Assembly (NCBI GenBank): GCA_964547125.1
Contig: CAZJLS010000047.1
Span: forward strand, 1 to 13,722
Reading direction: 5' to 3'
Length of the DNA stretch: 13,722 nucleotides
DNA from: Methanobrevibacter_A sp964547125
GTDB lineage: Archaea; Methanobacteriota; Methanobacteria; Methanobacteriales; Methanobacteriaceae
Shown here: one piece after another, positions 7,531-13,722 of the stretch
Position numbering within the stretch: the stretch's first letter is position 1
Layout: every line of letters starts with the position of its first letter
Translations under genes and position numbers: made by a program
Notes under the pieces: model-generated
What the model saw: only the letters and a program-made list of their open reading frames with translations
What the model was told of the DNA's origin: nothing
Databases searched by the model: none

Positions 7531-7685
7531 AAATAATCACATAAAAAAAATAAGAATACACACATTATTTCTAACTTTAATAAAATATATAATCAAACAC
7601 ACTCAAAAATAAATCTAAATAAAAAAAATACATAATGTCCTCTAAAAAGAATATATTTTTTTAAAAACAGGAGAGTAAAAACTTA
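7531..7685. promoter_or_regulatory. Divergent promoter region between dus and the glycosyltransferase
   Basis: This AT-rich spacer of 155 bases has a TATA-like run, AAAATATATAAT (7582-7593 area), that reads as a TATA box in both directions. A second AT run lies at 7650-7657. The ribosome site AGGAG (7669-7673) belongs to the + strand gene and is 12 bases before its ATG. No hairpin or operator stands out. Confidence 0.3.
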
Positions 7686-8780
7686 ATGAAAATAGCAATG
7701 GTTGGCCATTTCCCCCCACACATTGGAGGAGTTAGCACACACGTACACACACTATCTAAAGAATTAATCAAACAAGGCCACGAAGTATACGTAATAACAT
7801 ATCCACATAAAGATATTAAAGATATTGAGGGTATCAAAGTTATAGGAACTAAAGGACTAAACATTCCAGGTATCAGAGGACTATTATTCGCTAAAAATGC
7901 ATCAAAAACACTAGAAAACCTAGTAAAAAAAGAAAACATAGACATAATCCACGGACACTACTTATTCCCAGCAGGATATGCAAGCGTTAAAATAGGTAAA
8001 AAATATAAGATACCAACATATGTCACATCCCATGGTTCAGACATGTTCAACCTATACAAACGAAAATACATGAAACCATTCATAAACAAAGTATTAAAAA
8101 ATGCAGACTATATCATTGCAGTAAGTAATGCTCTAGAAAAAGAATTATTAAAAACAAAAATCAAAGGACTAAAAGAAAAAATAATCATAAACTGGAATTC
8201 AGTAGACCTAAACAAATTCAAACCTAACACTGAATTCAAATTCAAAAAAGAATTAATAGAAAAATACAGTATCAAAGAAGATACAAAAATAGTCTTATTT
8301 GTAGGAAATCTTGTTAAAGCAAAAAATGTTAAAAATCTCATCAAATCAAAAAAACACATTAACGGAGATAATGTCTTTGTTATTGTAGGGAATGGACCAC
8401 AACGAGGAGAACTAGAAGAATTCGTAAATGAAAACAACATACAAAATATTATATTTACTGGCTCTAGAAATGATGTTGAAGATATAATCCCAAGTTGCGA
8501 TTTACTTGTCTTACCATCATATACTGAAAGTTTCGGACTAGTCCTTGTAGAAGCATTAGCATGTGGAAAACCAGTAATTGGAAGTAATATTGATGCCATA
8601 AAAGAAATAATAACTCCAGATGTAGGACTACTAGTTGATCCTGATTGTCCAATAAAAATAGGTGAAGGAATAAGCAGAATTCTAAATGATGGTGAGATGA
8701 GAAATAGATTCCAAAAAAATGCGCGAGAGAGAGCAAAAAAATATGGCACTGTAACCATACCCTATAAAAATTTAAAATAA
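7686..8780 (+). CDS. Glycosyltransferase, GT4 family (GT-B fold)
   Basis: Retaining GT4 enzymes move a sugar from a nucleotide-sugar donor to an acceptor. In this lineage the targets are usually cell-surface glycans, glycolipids or N-glycans (inference; substrate unknown). The 364-residue protein has the N-terminal acceptor domain with HFPPHIGGVSTHVHTLSKEL (residues 8-27), the Gly-rich loop typical of the family, and HGHYLFPAGYASV. The linker region is NWNSVDLNKFKP. The C-terminal Rossmann donor domain has VLFVGNLVKAKNVKNLIK and the E-x7-E motif ESFGLVLVE (E281 and E289) followed by ALACGKPVIGSN. No membrane segment is seen, so it acts at the cytoplasmic face. It stands alone, with no neighbouring polysaccharide genes. 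PimB/mannosyltransferase-like names are possible but not supported by anything specific. Confidence 0.9.
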   Translation: MKIAMVGHFPPHIGGVSTHVHTLSKELIKQGHEVYVITYPHKDIKDIEGIKVIGTKGLNIPGIRGLLFAKNASKTLENLVKKENIDIIHGHYLFPAGYASVKIGKKYKIPTYVTSHGSDMFNLYKRKYMKPFINKVLKNADYIIAVSNALEKELLKTKIKGLKEKIIINWNSVDLNKFKPNTEFKFKKELIEKYSIKEDTKIVLFVGNLVKAKNVKNLIKSKKHINGDNVFVIVGNGPQRGELEEFVNENNIQNIIFTGSRNDVEDIIPSCDLLVLPSYTESFGLVLVEALACGKPVIGSNIDAIKEIITPDVGLLVDPDCPIKIGEGISRILNDGEMRNRFQKNARERAKKYGTVTIPYKNLK

Positions 8781-9055
8781 GTATTAAAACTCTTTTATTA
8801 AAAATTTTATAATTGTTAATTGTGATATGTAATATGCTACTACTTGATAATTATTGTTAAAAATATTTTTTTAAATTATTGTTGATTTAATAATATATGT
8901 TTTCCATATGGATTATTTTAGAATAATTATGTATATTATTAATTGAAATATCGATTGTATAATGGAAGATATTTTAATATTCTAATTAATACTTAAATGA
9001 TATATATTTGGTAATATAATTGTATTAAAAAAAAATTATAAAATTTAATATTGTT
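8781..9055. other. AT-rich non-coding spacer with palindromes
   Basis: I see no gene here. A perfect 10-bp palindrome, TCCATATGGA, lies at 8903-8912. An imperfect one, AGATATT-TT-AATATTCT, lies near 8968-8983. A TATA-like TATATATTT lies at about 9000-9008, some 50 bases before the regulator gene. Either palindrome could be an operator, but this is a guess. Confidence 0.3.
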
Positions 9056-9340
9056 ATGTTCAATGATTATGAAATTATAAAAACTGCCTCATATATAGAT
9101 AGGTCAAAACAAAGAAAAGAAATAGTGAAAATTTTATCAAATGACAGTTTTAAAAAACCAAGTGACCTAGCAAAAGAATTAGATATAAGAACAAATCATG
9201 TATCTAGAGTACTCAAAGATTTAAAAGAAGAAAAAATAGTTATATGTGTAAATGAAGAAGAAAAACGAGGCAGATTATATCGACTTACAGATAAAGGAAA
9301 AGATGCTTATGATTTCATAATGAATAATATTGAAAAATAA
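9056..9340 (+). CDS. Small winged-helix DNA-binding protein (MarR/ArsR-like)
   Basis: The 94-residue protein is a single winged helix-turn-helix domain. Helices span about residues 18-29 and 36-43, and the recognition helix is in NHVSRVLKDLKEEKIV (47-62). A beta wing has EEEKRGRLYRLTDKGKDA (67-84). The last segment is the common ending of archaeal transcription regulators of the MarR/ArsR-like group. No ligand domain, cysteine pair or membrane segment is present, so it probably acts as a dimeric repressor or local regulator. No Shine-Dalgarno sequence precedes the ATG, and the upstream sequence is A/T only, so initiation may be leaderless or weak. It ends 20 bases from the converging zinc-ribbon gene, which makes that cluster a possible target (inference). 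Confidence 0.8.
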   Translation: MFNDYEIIKTASYIDRSKQRKEIVKILSNDSFKKPSDLAKELDIRTNHVSRVLKDLKEEKIVICVNEEEKRGRLYRLTDKGKDAYDFIMNNIEK

Positions 9341-9359
9341 GCACCATAAAACCTAAAAA

Positions 9360-9893
9360 TTAAATGTATTGTGTTGAACCAATCACAGTCCTACTATCTA
9401 ATCCTTCTTGTATACATAAAGGACAACGTGTACCTTGAACAACAGCAACACGGCCGTGTGTAGTACAATATCTTGTTTTTATCCTTCCACCACCGGACGA
9501 ACTAGATGAACTAGACGAACTAGAACTGGAACTACTACTATGGGAAGAACTACTACTAGAACTTTCAATAGATCCACTACTTCCAGAATCAGAACTATCA
9601 CTAGAACTTGCACTAGCTTGCTGAGCCTGTTGTTGGGCAGCAGCATTACTTGCAGCAATATCAGCTTGTTGTTGATTCCATAAAACAAGTGTTCCACCAA
9701 TAATTGCAGCAATAATAACAACTGTAATACAAATAATTAAAACAGATTTACTAATTTTTGATCCTTTTTCTTCAGTTATATTATTAGGTGTGCGTATTCC
9801 ATTTGCAACACTTGTAACGGTAGCTCCACATTTGGGACAGAATTGTGCGTTATTTTTTACTGTTGCATTACAATTAGAACAAGTTTTACTCAT
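9360..9893 (-). CDS. Membrane protein with cytoplasmic zinc ribbon, Ser-rich linker and external CxxH/CxxC motif
   Basis: I do not recognise the specific family. The 177-residue protein has four parts. The N-terminal zinc ribbon has C5, C8, C19 and C22 (CSNC...FCPKCG). One transmembrane helix spans about 51-72. A linker (73-136) has Ala/Gln and then 15 consecutive serines preceded by seven more and a histidine. The C-terminal segment has a second metal-site-like set C143-x2-H146 and C157-x2-C160, ending in a polar tail. With the ribbon inside the cell, the C-terminal part would be outside. The ATG at 9893 is used because AAGGAGG (9906-9912) directly touches the upstream in-frame ATG at 9905 and leaves it no spacing. 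It is divergent from the next zinc-ribbon gene and convergent with the winged-helix gene. Confidence 0.8.
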   Translation of the reverse strand: MSKTCSNCNATVKNNAQFCPKCGATVTSVANGIRTPNNITEEKGSKISKSVLIICITVVIIAAIIGGTLVLWNQQQADIAASNAAAQQQAQQASASSSDSSDSGSSGSIESSSSSSSHSSSSSSSSSSSSSSSGGGRIKTRYCTTHGRVAVVQGTRCPLCIQEGLDSRTVIGSTQYI

Positions 9894-9947
9894 TTTTATT
9901 CTCATCCTCCTTCTTAATTTTAATCATTAATATGTATCATTTTTCAA

Positions 9948-9992
9948 TAAAGTATATACCAAATATATATTTATTAAGTACTACTATATATT
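9948..9992. promoter_or_regulatory. Divergent promoters between two zinc-ribbon genes
   Basis: On the - strand TATATACTT (about 9950-9959) would start transcription near 9930. On the + strand AATATATATT (9962-9971) or ACTATATATT (9983-9992) would start it near 9992-10012. GGAGGT at 10013-10018 is the ribosome site for the + strand gene, 13 bases before its ATG. Shared control of both genes is possible. Confidence 0.4.
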
Positions 9993-10031
9993 AATAATGA
10001 AAAGAAAATAACGGAGGTTTAATCAGAAAAA

Positions 10032-10754
10032 ATGATTATATGTCAAAATTGCGGTTTTCAAAACAAAGAAAATGCAAATTTCTGTAAAAAATGCGGACAA
10101 CCATTAAATTATCAACCAAAAATACAAAAACCACTAACAAAAGTACCAACTCCTAAAAAAACCGAAACAACATCAAGAAACATTTACTTGATTTTAATAG
10201 TTGCAATAATAGTAATCGCAATAGCAGGAATATCTGCAGCAATTATATTAACAAGCAACCCACAAACAAACACAAATACTGGGCTTGAAGATAATGGGGG
10301 CAGTGCATCATCAGAAAATGGGGGAATAAGTACAACTTCTAATGATAATAGTGGAAGTTCATCATCAAATAATGGAGTAAGCACAAGCACATATGTAATA
10401 AATGACTTCACAGTTAATTATCCATCGGATTGCACATATCAAAAGCATACTGATGCAAATAAAGTATCATTCCACACATCAAATGGAGGAGACCTTGGAT
10501 ACATAGAATATGTAAGCCAAACATTTTCAAGTGCAAGTGCAATGGCAAATTTCTTAAGCAACAGTGGATACAGCATAACAAACTATGAAGATACAACATT
10601 CCAAGGATATCCTGGAGCAGTAATACACGCAACCTATAATGGAAACCCAGTAACATTTCACTGCTTCGTAAAATCAAAAAACACAGGATTCATATGCACA
10701 ATGGACAATGTAGCAAACAGTAATCTGTTATACGAAACATTCACTTTCAACTAA
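10032..10754 (+). CDS. Zinc-ribbon membrane protein with extracytoplasmic C-terminal domain
   Basis: The 240-residue protein has an N-terminal zinc ribbon (C4, C7, C18, C21). A Pro/Lys/Thr-rich stretch is followed by one transmembrane helix (about 51-74) and a Ser/Asn/Gly linker (75-120). A globular C-terminal domain (121-240) begins YVINDFTVNYPSDCTYQK and contains FQGYPGAVIHATYNGNPVTF. The pattern F-x-V-x-Y-P near the start, alternating short strands and a C-terminal F-x-F recall PsbP/DUF1795-type small beta-rich domains seen after prokaryotic membrane anchors. That is a resemblance by eye only. Three cysteines (C134, C211, C222) in the outer domain could form a disulfide. It is the first gene of the + strand run; the next gene starts 19 bases after its stop. 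The substrate and signal are unknown. Confidence 0.82.
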   Translation: MIICQNCGFQNKENANFCKKCGQPLNYQPKIQKPLTKVPTPKKTETTSRNIYLILIVAIIVIAIAGISAAIILTSNPQTNTNTGLEDNGGSASSENGGISTTSNDNSGSSSSNNGVSTSTYVINDFTVNYPSDCTYQKHTDANKVSFHTSNGGDLGYIEYVSQTFSSASAMANFLSNSGYSITNYEDTTFQGYPGAVIHATYNGNPVTFHCFVKSKNTGFICTMDNVANSNLLYETFTFN

Positions 10755-10773
10755 TAAAATAAAAGGGGAAAAG

Positions 10774-11208
10774 ATGATAACAAGAAAATACTCATATCTT
10801 GCAGGAAGTAACTTAACAAAAAAAGTAGAAGTAAAAGTAGATGAAGATAATTGTGTCGGATTATTATATATAAAAAATAAAGGATATGGTCTTTACAATA
10901 CAAAAGAAGATTTTGAAGATTCACTTTTCATAATAGATACAAAAATGGAGCCAAATGATTTCAAAACAAAAACACAAGACCAAGAACAATTCATACAATT
11001 AGTAAAAATAAATTTAGATTTAATATATGCAGATAAAATATCAATGAAAACATATAATAAAAAACATCCCGAATATTTATTACTGGAACTCATGGATAAC
11101 TTAGAATCTGCAGATTGTGAAATATTAGATAATAAAAATAAACAATCAAAAATTCTACAAAAAGGATTCGATAAACTAAATATAGAAACAATTAAAAGTT
11201 TCTTATGA
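10774..11208 (+). CDS. Hypothetical soluble protein in the zinc-ribbon cluster
   Basis: I do not recognise this 144-residue protein. It has no CxxC pair (only two isolated cysteines), no signal peptide and no hydrophobic segment. It is the only complete gene of the + strand run without a zinc ribbon. The first third looks beta-rich (EVKVDEDNCVGLLYIKNKGY), and the rest is charged and helical (EQFIQLVKINLDLIYADKIS, then lysine-rich to the end). A good ribosome site, AGGGGA (10764-10769), lies four bases before the ATG. The gaps of 19 and 12 bases to its neighbours mean that it is very likely co-transcribed with them. It might be a partner of the membrane proteins on the cytoplasmic side (inference). 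Confidence 0.78.
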   Translation: MITRKYSYLAGSNLTKKVEVKVDEDNCVGLLYIKNKGYGLYNTKEDFEDSLFIIDTKMEPNDFKTKTQDQEQFIQLVKINLDLIYADKISMKTYNKKHPEYLLLELMDNLESADCEILDNKNKQSKILQKGFDKLNIETIKSFL

Positions 11209-11220
11209 TGGAGAAAAACA

Positions 11221-11625
11221 ATGTTTATAAATGTATATGTTGCAAATAAGGAAGAATTAGACAAAAAAGTACAAGAATTCTCAATGATTGGATATAATTT
11301 ATATTCCATGACAAATGAAGAGGCATTATTAAAAAAAGAAAAAAGAGAATTATGGAAACTACTTTTAGGATTAATACTATATTTCTTATGGTATGATGAA
11401 TACACAGCAAACATACAAATAGACCCAAGTCGTGCAGGAACAATAGAACCAAATATTCCAGACCCAGAAATAATCCCAATGTTTGGGGGATTTCAAAATA
11501 CAACACAACAAACAAAAACAAACAATCAAAATAACAATTTAACTAATAGATATTGTACAGTTTGCGGAGAAAAAATATTAAATAAAGATAATTTTTGCCC
11601 AAAATGTGGAAATAAAATAGAATAG
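11221..11625 (+). CDS. Membrane-associated protein with C-terminal zinc ribbon
   Basis: The 134-residue protein reverses the usual order of this cluster. A short N-terminal alpha/beta segment (1-43, VANKEELDKKVQEFSMIGYN) precedes a hydrophobic helix (about 44-58, WKLLLGLILYFLWY). A Pro/Asn/Gln-rich linker (68-108) and a C-terminal zinc ribbon (C112, C115, C126, C129) ending NKIE follow. The GY-L-x-S-M-x(4)-A-L-L-K-K pattern just before the membrane helix resembles segments seen in other small prokaryotic zinc-ribbon membrane proteins (from memory, not checked). GGAG (11210-11213) lies seven bases upstream of the ATG. Nine bases after the stop the next ribbon gene starts, and the coding DNA of the two ribbons is similar. 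Confidence 0.8.
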   Translation: MFINVYVANKEELDKKVQEFSMIGYNLYSMTNEEALLKKEKRELWKLLLGLILYFLWYDEYTANIQIDPSRAGTIEPNIPDPEIIPMFGGFQNTTQQTKTNNQNNNLTNRYCTVCGEKILNKDNFCPKCGNKIE

Positions 11626-11633
11626 GGGATAAA

Positions 11634-11726
11634 ATGGTAAAATATTGTACAGTTTGTGGATGCTCAATTCAGGATAATGATATAGTATGTCCAAAATGTG
11701 GAAACAATTTAAAGGAAGATGAAAAA
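11634..11726 (+). CDS. Zinc-ribbon protein, 5' part, cut by the assembly gap
   Basis: Thirty-one residues are visible before the run of N. They make a complete ribbon with C5, C8, C19 and C22 (KYCTVCGCSIQDND..CPKCG) and then a charged stretch. GGGGAT precedes the ATG closely, eight bases after the previous stop. The remainder lies in the unknown sequence. It may be the same gene as the ribbon that follows the gap. The frames do not agree across 100 N, but that says nothing if the gap length is a placeholder. Confidence 0.7.
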
Positions 11727-11826
11727 NNNNNNNNNNNNNNNNNNNNNNNNNNNNNNNNNNNNNNNNNNNNNNNNNNNNNNNNNNNNNNNNNNNNNNNNNN
11801 NNNNNNNNNNNNNNNNNNNNNNNNNN
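11727..11826. other. Assembly gap (100 N)
   Basis: This is a run of 100 unknown bases, the usual placeholder for a gap of unknown size. It lies between two similar ribbon-coding segments, so a repeat may have broken the assembly. Confidence 0.95.
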
Positions 11827-11967
11827 CAAATAAATAATATTCAAACTCAATCAAACACAGATTTTGAGGTAATAAATAGTAATTATAATAATTTTTGTCA
11901 GGAATGTGGAACACAACTTACAAGTGCTGATAATTTTTGTCCAGTTTGTGGAACAAAAATAGAATAA
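11827..11967 (+). CDS. Zinc-ribbon protein, 3' part, after the assembly gap
   Basis: The open frame enters from the gap and gives 46 residues. A polar Asn/Gln-rich linker precedes a C-terminal zinc ribbon (NFCQECG, 14 residues later NFCPVCG) that ends GTKIE. The ending is almost the same as that of the gene at 11221-11625 (NFCPKCGNKIE). If joined to 11634-11726, the product would carry a ribbon at each end with unknown sequence between. If separate, it is the tail of another member. The next gene begins 14 bases after the stop. Confidence 0.65.
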   Translation, partial: QINNIQTQSNTDFEVINSNYNNFCQECGTQLTSADNFCPVCGTKIE

Positions 11968-11981
11968 AGAAGGAATATTCT

Positions 11982-12515
11982 ATGGCAAGATATTGTACAA
12001 ATTGTGGGCGATTAAATTCAGATGATAATACATTTTGCACAAAATGTGGAAATATTCTACGAAATTCGAATGTAGAGGAGAATTTTAATGTAAAAAATGT
12101 GAATAATAATCAACACAACAATCAACATTTTTATTCATTAAATAAGAAAGACCATGGAGTTGCAGTATTATTATCTGTAATTATTCCAGGTGCAGGATAT
12201 TTATATATTAAAGATGTTTCAAAATTTTTAATCTATTTTTTAACATTTTTATTCCTTGGTGGGATATCTTCATGGACATATTATAGTTATGAATATTGTT
12301 ATGCTGATTATCTTTATCAATATTATCTGTATATGCATGGTTTATCTAGTGTCCGAGGAATATCCTATTTGAATCAAGCATACACGTTTCTTGCAGTAAC
12401 AGTTATTATTTTATTAGTTTTAATTATAATATGGATTTACCAAGTATATAGGGTTCATAAAGATGTAAAAAAACATAATCAATTATTGGATATGCAATAT
12501 GGTATGGCGGAGTAG
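11982..12515 (+). CDS. Zinc-ribbon multi-pass membrane protein (TM2-like)
   Basis: The 177-residue protein has an N-terminal ribbon (C5, C8, C19, C22) and an Asn/His-rich linker (35-50). The membrane domain then opens GVAVLLSVIIPGAGYLYIKD (59-78). A hydrophobic helix broken by IPGAGYLY, then a turn and a second helix (81-98), is the pattern of TM2-type and related small membrane domains. A Tyr-rich loop (99-134, likely outside) and a third helix (about 135-154) follow, then a charged cytoplasmic tail. The ATG at 11982 is preferred: AGGA (11971-11974) is seven bases upstream, while the longer frame from 11937 overlaps the preceding gene. The next gene starts three bases after the stop. Function unknown. 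Confidence 0.82.
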   Translation: MARYCTNCGRLNSDDNTFCTKCGNILRNSNVEENFNVKNVNNNQHNNQHFYSLNKKDHGVAVLLSVIIPGAGYLYIKDVSKFLIYFLTFLFLGGISSWTYYSYEYCYADYLYQYYLYMHGLSSVRGISYLNQAYTFLAVTVIILLVLIIIWIYQVYRVHKDVKKHNQLLDMQYGMAE

Positions 12516-12518
12516 TTT

Positions 12519-13070
12519 ATGATAAGATATTGTGATAATTGTGGAAATACACTATCTGGTGATAATTTTTTCTATTGTCCAGTTTGTGGTTGTAAACTTG
12601 AGTTATTAAATAGTTATGAAGATAATTATAATGAAGGCTATGAGATTTTAGATGAAGATGGAAATACTGAGTATATTTATAGATATTTTGATAAATTAGT
12701 TTTATTTAACTATAAAAACTCCACATTTTATAAATTCATAGAAGATAATGAAATTACTCAAGAATTAGGTAAAAAAATAATTCAAGAAGTAATATCTCAG
12801 AAAGATACAGATGTTGAGAATAAAATCCGAATTTTAGAAGAGACTACTTTGAAATATAAAAAAATAAGGGATGATAGTTTAGCTACTTTATTAAATATTG
12901 TTGGTGAAAATTTTGACAGTGAATATGTCTTAAATCTTCAAAAAGAATATGATATTTCAAAAGAAGATATAGAAAGTATAATTTTTAAACTCTTAACAAA
13001 TATTATAGATGGGGGGATAGTTTCTGAAGAAGTAAATTCTACTTTGCTCAGTTATTTAAGTGATCTTTGA
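12519..13070 (+). CDS. Zinc-ribbon protein with helical C-terminal domain
   Basis: The 183-residue protein has a ribbon at its N-terminus (C5, C8, C20, C23; the spacing is one residue longer than in its neighbours). An acidic linker (30-50) and a soluble, mostly helical domain (about 50-183) follow, with no membrane segment. I do not recognise the helical domain; segments such as ITQELGKKIIQEVISQ and ENKIRILEETTLKYKKI look amphipathic and may pack as a bundle or coiled coil. GGCGGAG at the very end of the preceding gene is the ribosome site, so translation is likely coupled. It is the last gene of the run; T-rich sequence follows the stop. Confidence 0.8.
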   Translation: MIRYCDNCGNTLSGDNFFYCPVCGCKLELLNSYEDNYNEGYEILDEDGNTEYIYRYFDKLVLFNYKNSTFYKFIEDNEITQELGKKIIQEVISQKDTDVENKIRILEETTLKYKKIRDDSLATLLNIVGENFDSEYVLNLQKEYDISKEDIESIIFKLLTNIIDGGIVSEEVNSTLLSYLSDL

Positions 13071-13073
13071 AGA

Positions 13074-13090
13074 TTTTTCACTCTTTTTTC
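13074..13090 (+). terminator. T-rich terminator of the zinc-ribbon gene run
   Basis: T-runs at 13075-13079 and 13084-13089 lie within 20 bases of the stop codon at 13070, with no clear hairpin. They probably end the + strand transcript. Confidence 0.5.
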
Positions 13091-13150
13091 TCATTATATA
13101 TAATATATGTACCAAAATAGTAACAATTATAATACATTAATAAAATAAAA

Positions 13151-13223
13151 TTATATAAAAACACTCAAATATTCATCTAAAAAAAAAACAACACAATCTA
13201 TGAAATGAAATTAAATCATTTCA
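13151..13223 (+). promoter_or_regulatory. Putative promoter and inverted repeat before the final gene
   Basis: TTATATAAA (13151-13159), preceded by AAAA, is a good archaeal TATA box and would start transcription near 13180. Downstream, TGAAATGA (13201-13208) and TCATTTCA (13216-13223) form a perfect 8-bp inverted repeat with a 7-base spacer, which could be an operator or a leader hairpin. GGGTGA (13275-13280) is the ribosome site. The rest of 13071-13284 shows no gene. Confidence 0.4.
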
Positions 13224-13284
13224 ATCATTTTTTTAGTAATGAATCAAACTTAAATCCCAATCATAAAACATAAAGGGTGAGATA

Positions 13285-13722
13285 ATGGAAAATAATCGAT
13301 TATTAATAATTGCATGTGTTATAATAATACTAGTTGTTGGGGGATGTGCTATATTTTTCATGACTTCCCAACCTGCGAAATTAAATTCAATAAGTTATCA
13401 AGGAATAATAATCAATATCTACTCAAACAGCTTAAATGAAACAGTAAACAACGATACTATGTTTCAAGTAATAGATAATGATAATAATATTAAATACACT
13501 TATGAAGTCTGTACTGGAGCAAAAAGTGGAACAAATGCACAAGAACTTGTACGACAACATCAAGGAGTGGCTTATTTTGTTGGAAATTATACATATATTG
13601 TAGGTTATGCAACATCTCTTAATAATGAAACGGATTTTAATGCAACAGAAATTATATTAAATGTCACAAATGGAACATTAATAGATTTCAATGAACTAAA
13701 AGATAAACCAGTTCCTAGAACA
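13285..13722 (+). CDS. Secreted or membrane-anchored hypothetical protein, partial at window edge
   Basis: The frame is open for 146 residues and runs off the window. It starts with a short polar segment and a hydrophobic signal anchor (about 6-26, LLIIACVIIILVVGGC...). An extracytoplasmic region follows with seven N-x-S/T sequons (N51, N56, N101, N114, N119, N126, N129), consistent with archaeal N-glycosylation. The GGC at 19-21 looks a little like a lipobox, but the hydrophobic stretch continues past it, so an uncleaved anchor is more likely. No zinc ribbon is present. GGGTGA is four bases before the ATG. It has its own promoter and may not belong to the upstream run. Family not recognised. 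Confidence 0.75.
   Translation, partial: MENNRLLIIACVIIILVVGGCAIFFMTSQPAKLNSISYQGIIINIYSNSLNETVNNDTMFQVIDNDNNIKYTYEVCTGAKSGTNAQELVRQHQGVAYFVGNYTYIVGYATSLNNETDFNATEIILNVTNGTLIDFNELKDKPVPRT

Noticed and set aside
9480..9610. Ser-rich coding tract as a simple tandem repeat or phase-variable microsatellite
   Set aside because: The serine codons are a mixture of AGT, TCT, TCA, TCG and TCC without a fixed repeat unit, so slippage-driven variation is unlikely.
10774..11625. Toxin-antitoxin pair made of the 144- and 134-residue genes
   Set aside because: Neither protein shows a toxin motif or an antitoxin DNA-binding domain, and both are part of a longer run of similar spacing.
11634..11967. Frameshift between the two ribbon segments around the gap
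   Set aside because: The frames differ only if the 100 N are taken as real length. A placeholder gap carries no frame information.

Overview
The window is AT-rich (roughly 70-75% A+T by eye, higher between genes) and archaeal. Spt5/NusG, archaeal-type L11, L1, P0-like L10 and acidic L12, SecE/Sss1, FtsZ and an archaeal-type inositol-phosphate synthase lie together, with GGTGA/GGAGG ribosome sites, TATA-type promoters and oligo-T terminators. The gene order and protein sequences suggest a member of the Methanobacteriaceae. The very low G+C and Asn-rich linkers make Methanosphaera my best guess (inference; no search was run). A run of 100 N shows that it is a draft assembly.

Left part (1-6450), all on the + strand: inositol-1-phosphate synthase; ftsZ followed by a short secE; then spt5-rpl11, which overlap by one base; a 251-base leader; and rpl1-rpl10-rpl12. 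This is the conserved protein-export, elongation and ribosomal-stalk block. rpl1 carries, 24 bases inside its coding region, a near-textbook copy of the archaeal L1 autoregulatory mRNA site. The leader in front of it can form a long three-part hairpin and a second hairpin that touches the Shine-Dalgarno sequence, so the L1 operon appears to be controlled at RNA level.

Middle (6451-9340): a convergent terminator region, a tRNA-dihydrouridine synthase on the - strand, a divergent GT4 glycosyltransferase, and a small winged-helix regulator after an AT-rich gap.

Right part (9360-13722): an accessory cluster of small zinc-ribbon proteins, most of them membrane-bound. One is on the - strand and divergent from a six- or seven-gene + strand run whose members are 3-20 bases apart. 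Most combine a CxxC...CxxC ribbon with a different partner: a transmembrane segment plus Ser-rich linker plus second metal-site-like motif; a transmembrane segment plus extracytoplasmic domain; a short membrane segment; a multi-pass membrane domain; or a soluble helical domain. One gene without a ribbon lies inside the run. The assembly gap falls among similar ribbon-coding segments. The window ends inside a gene for a secreted or anchored protein rich in N-glycosylation sequons. I do not know the function of this cluster; it is the least explained part of the window.
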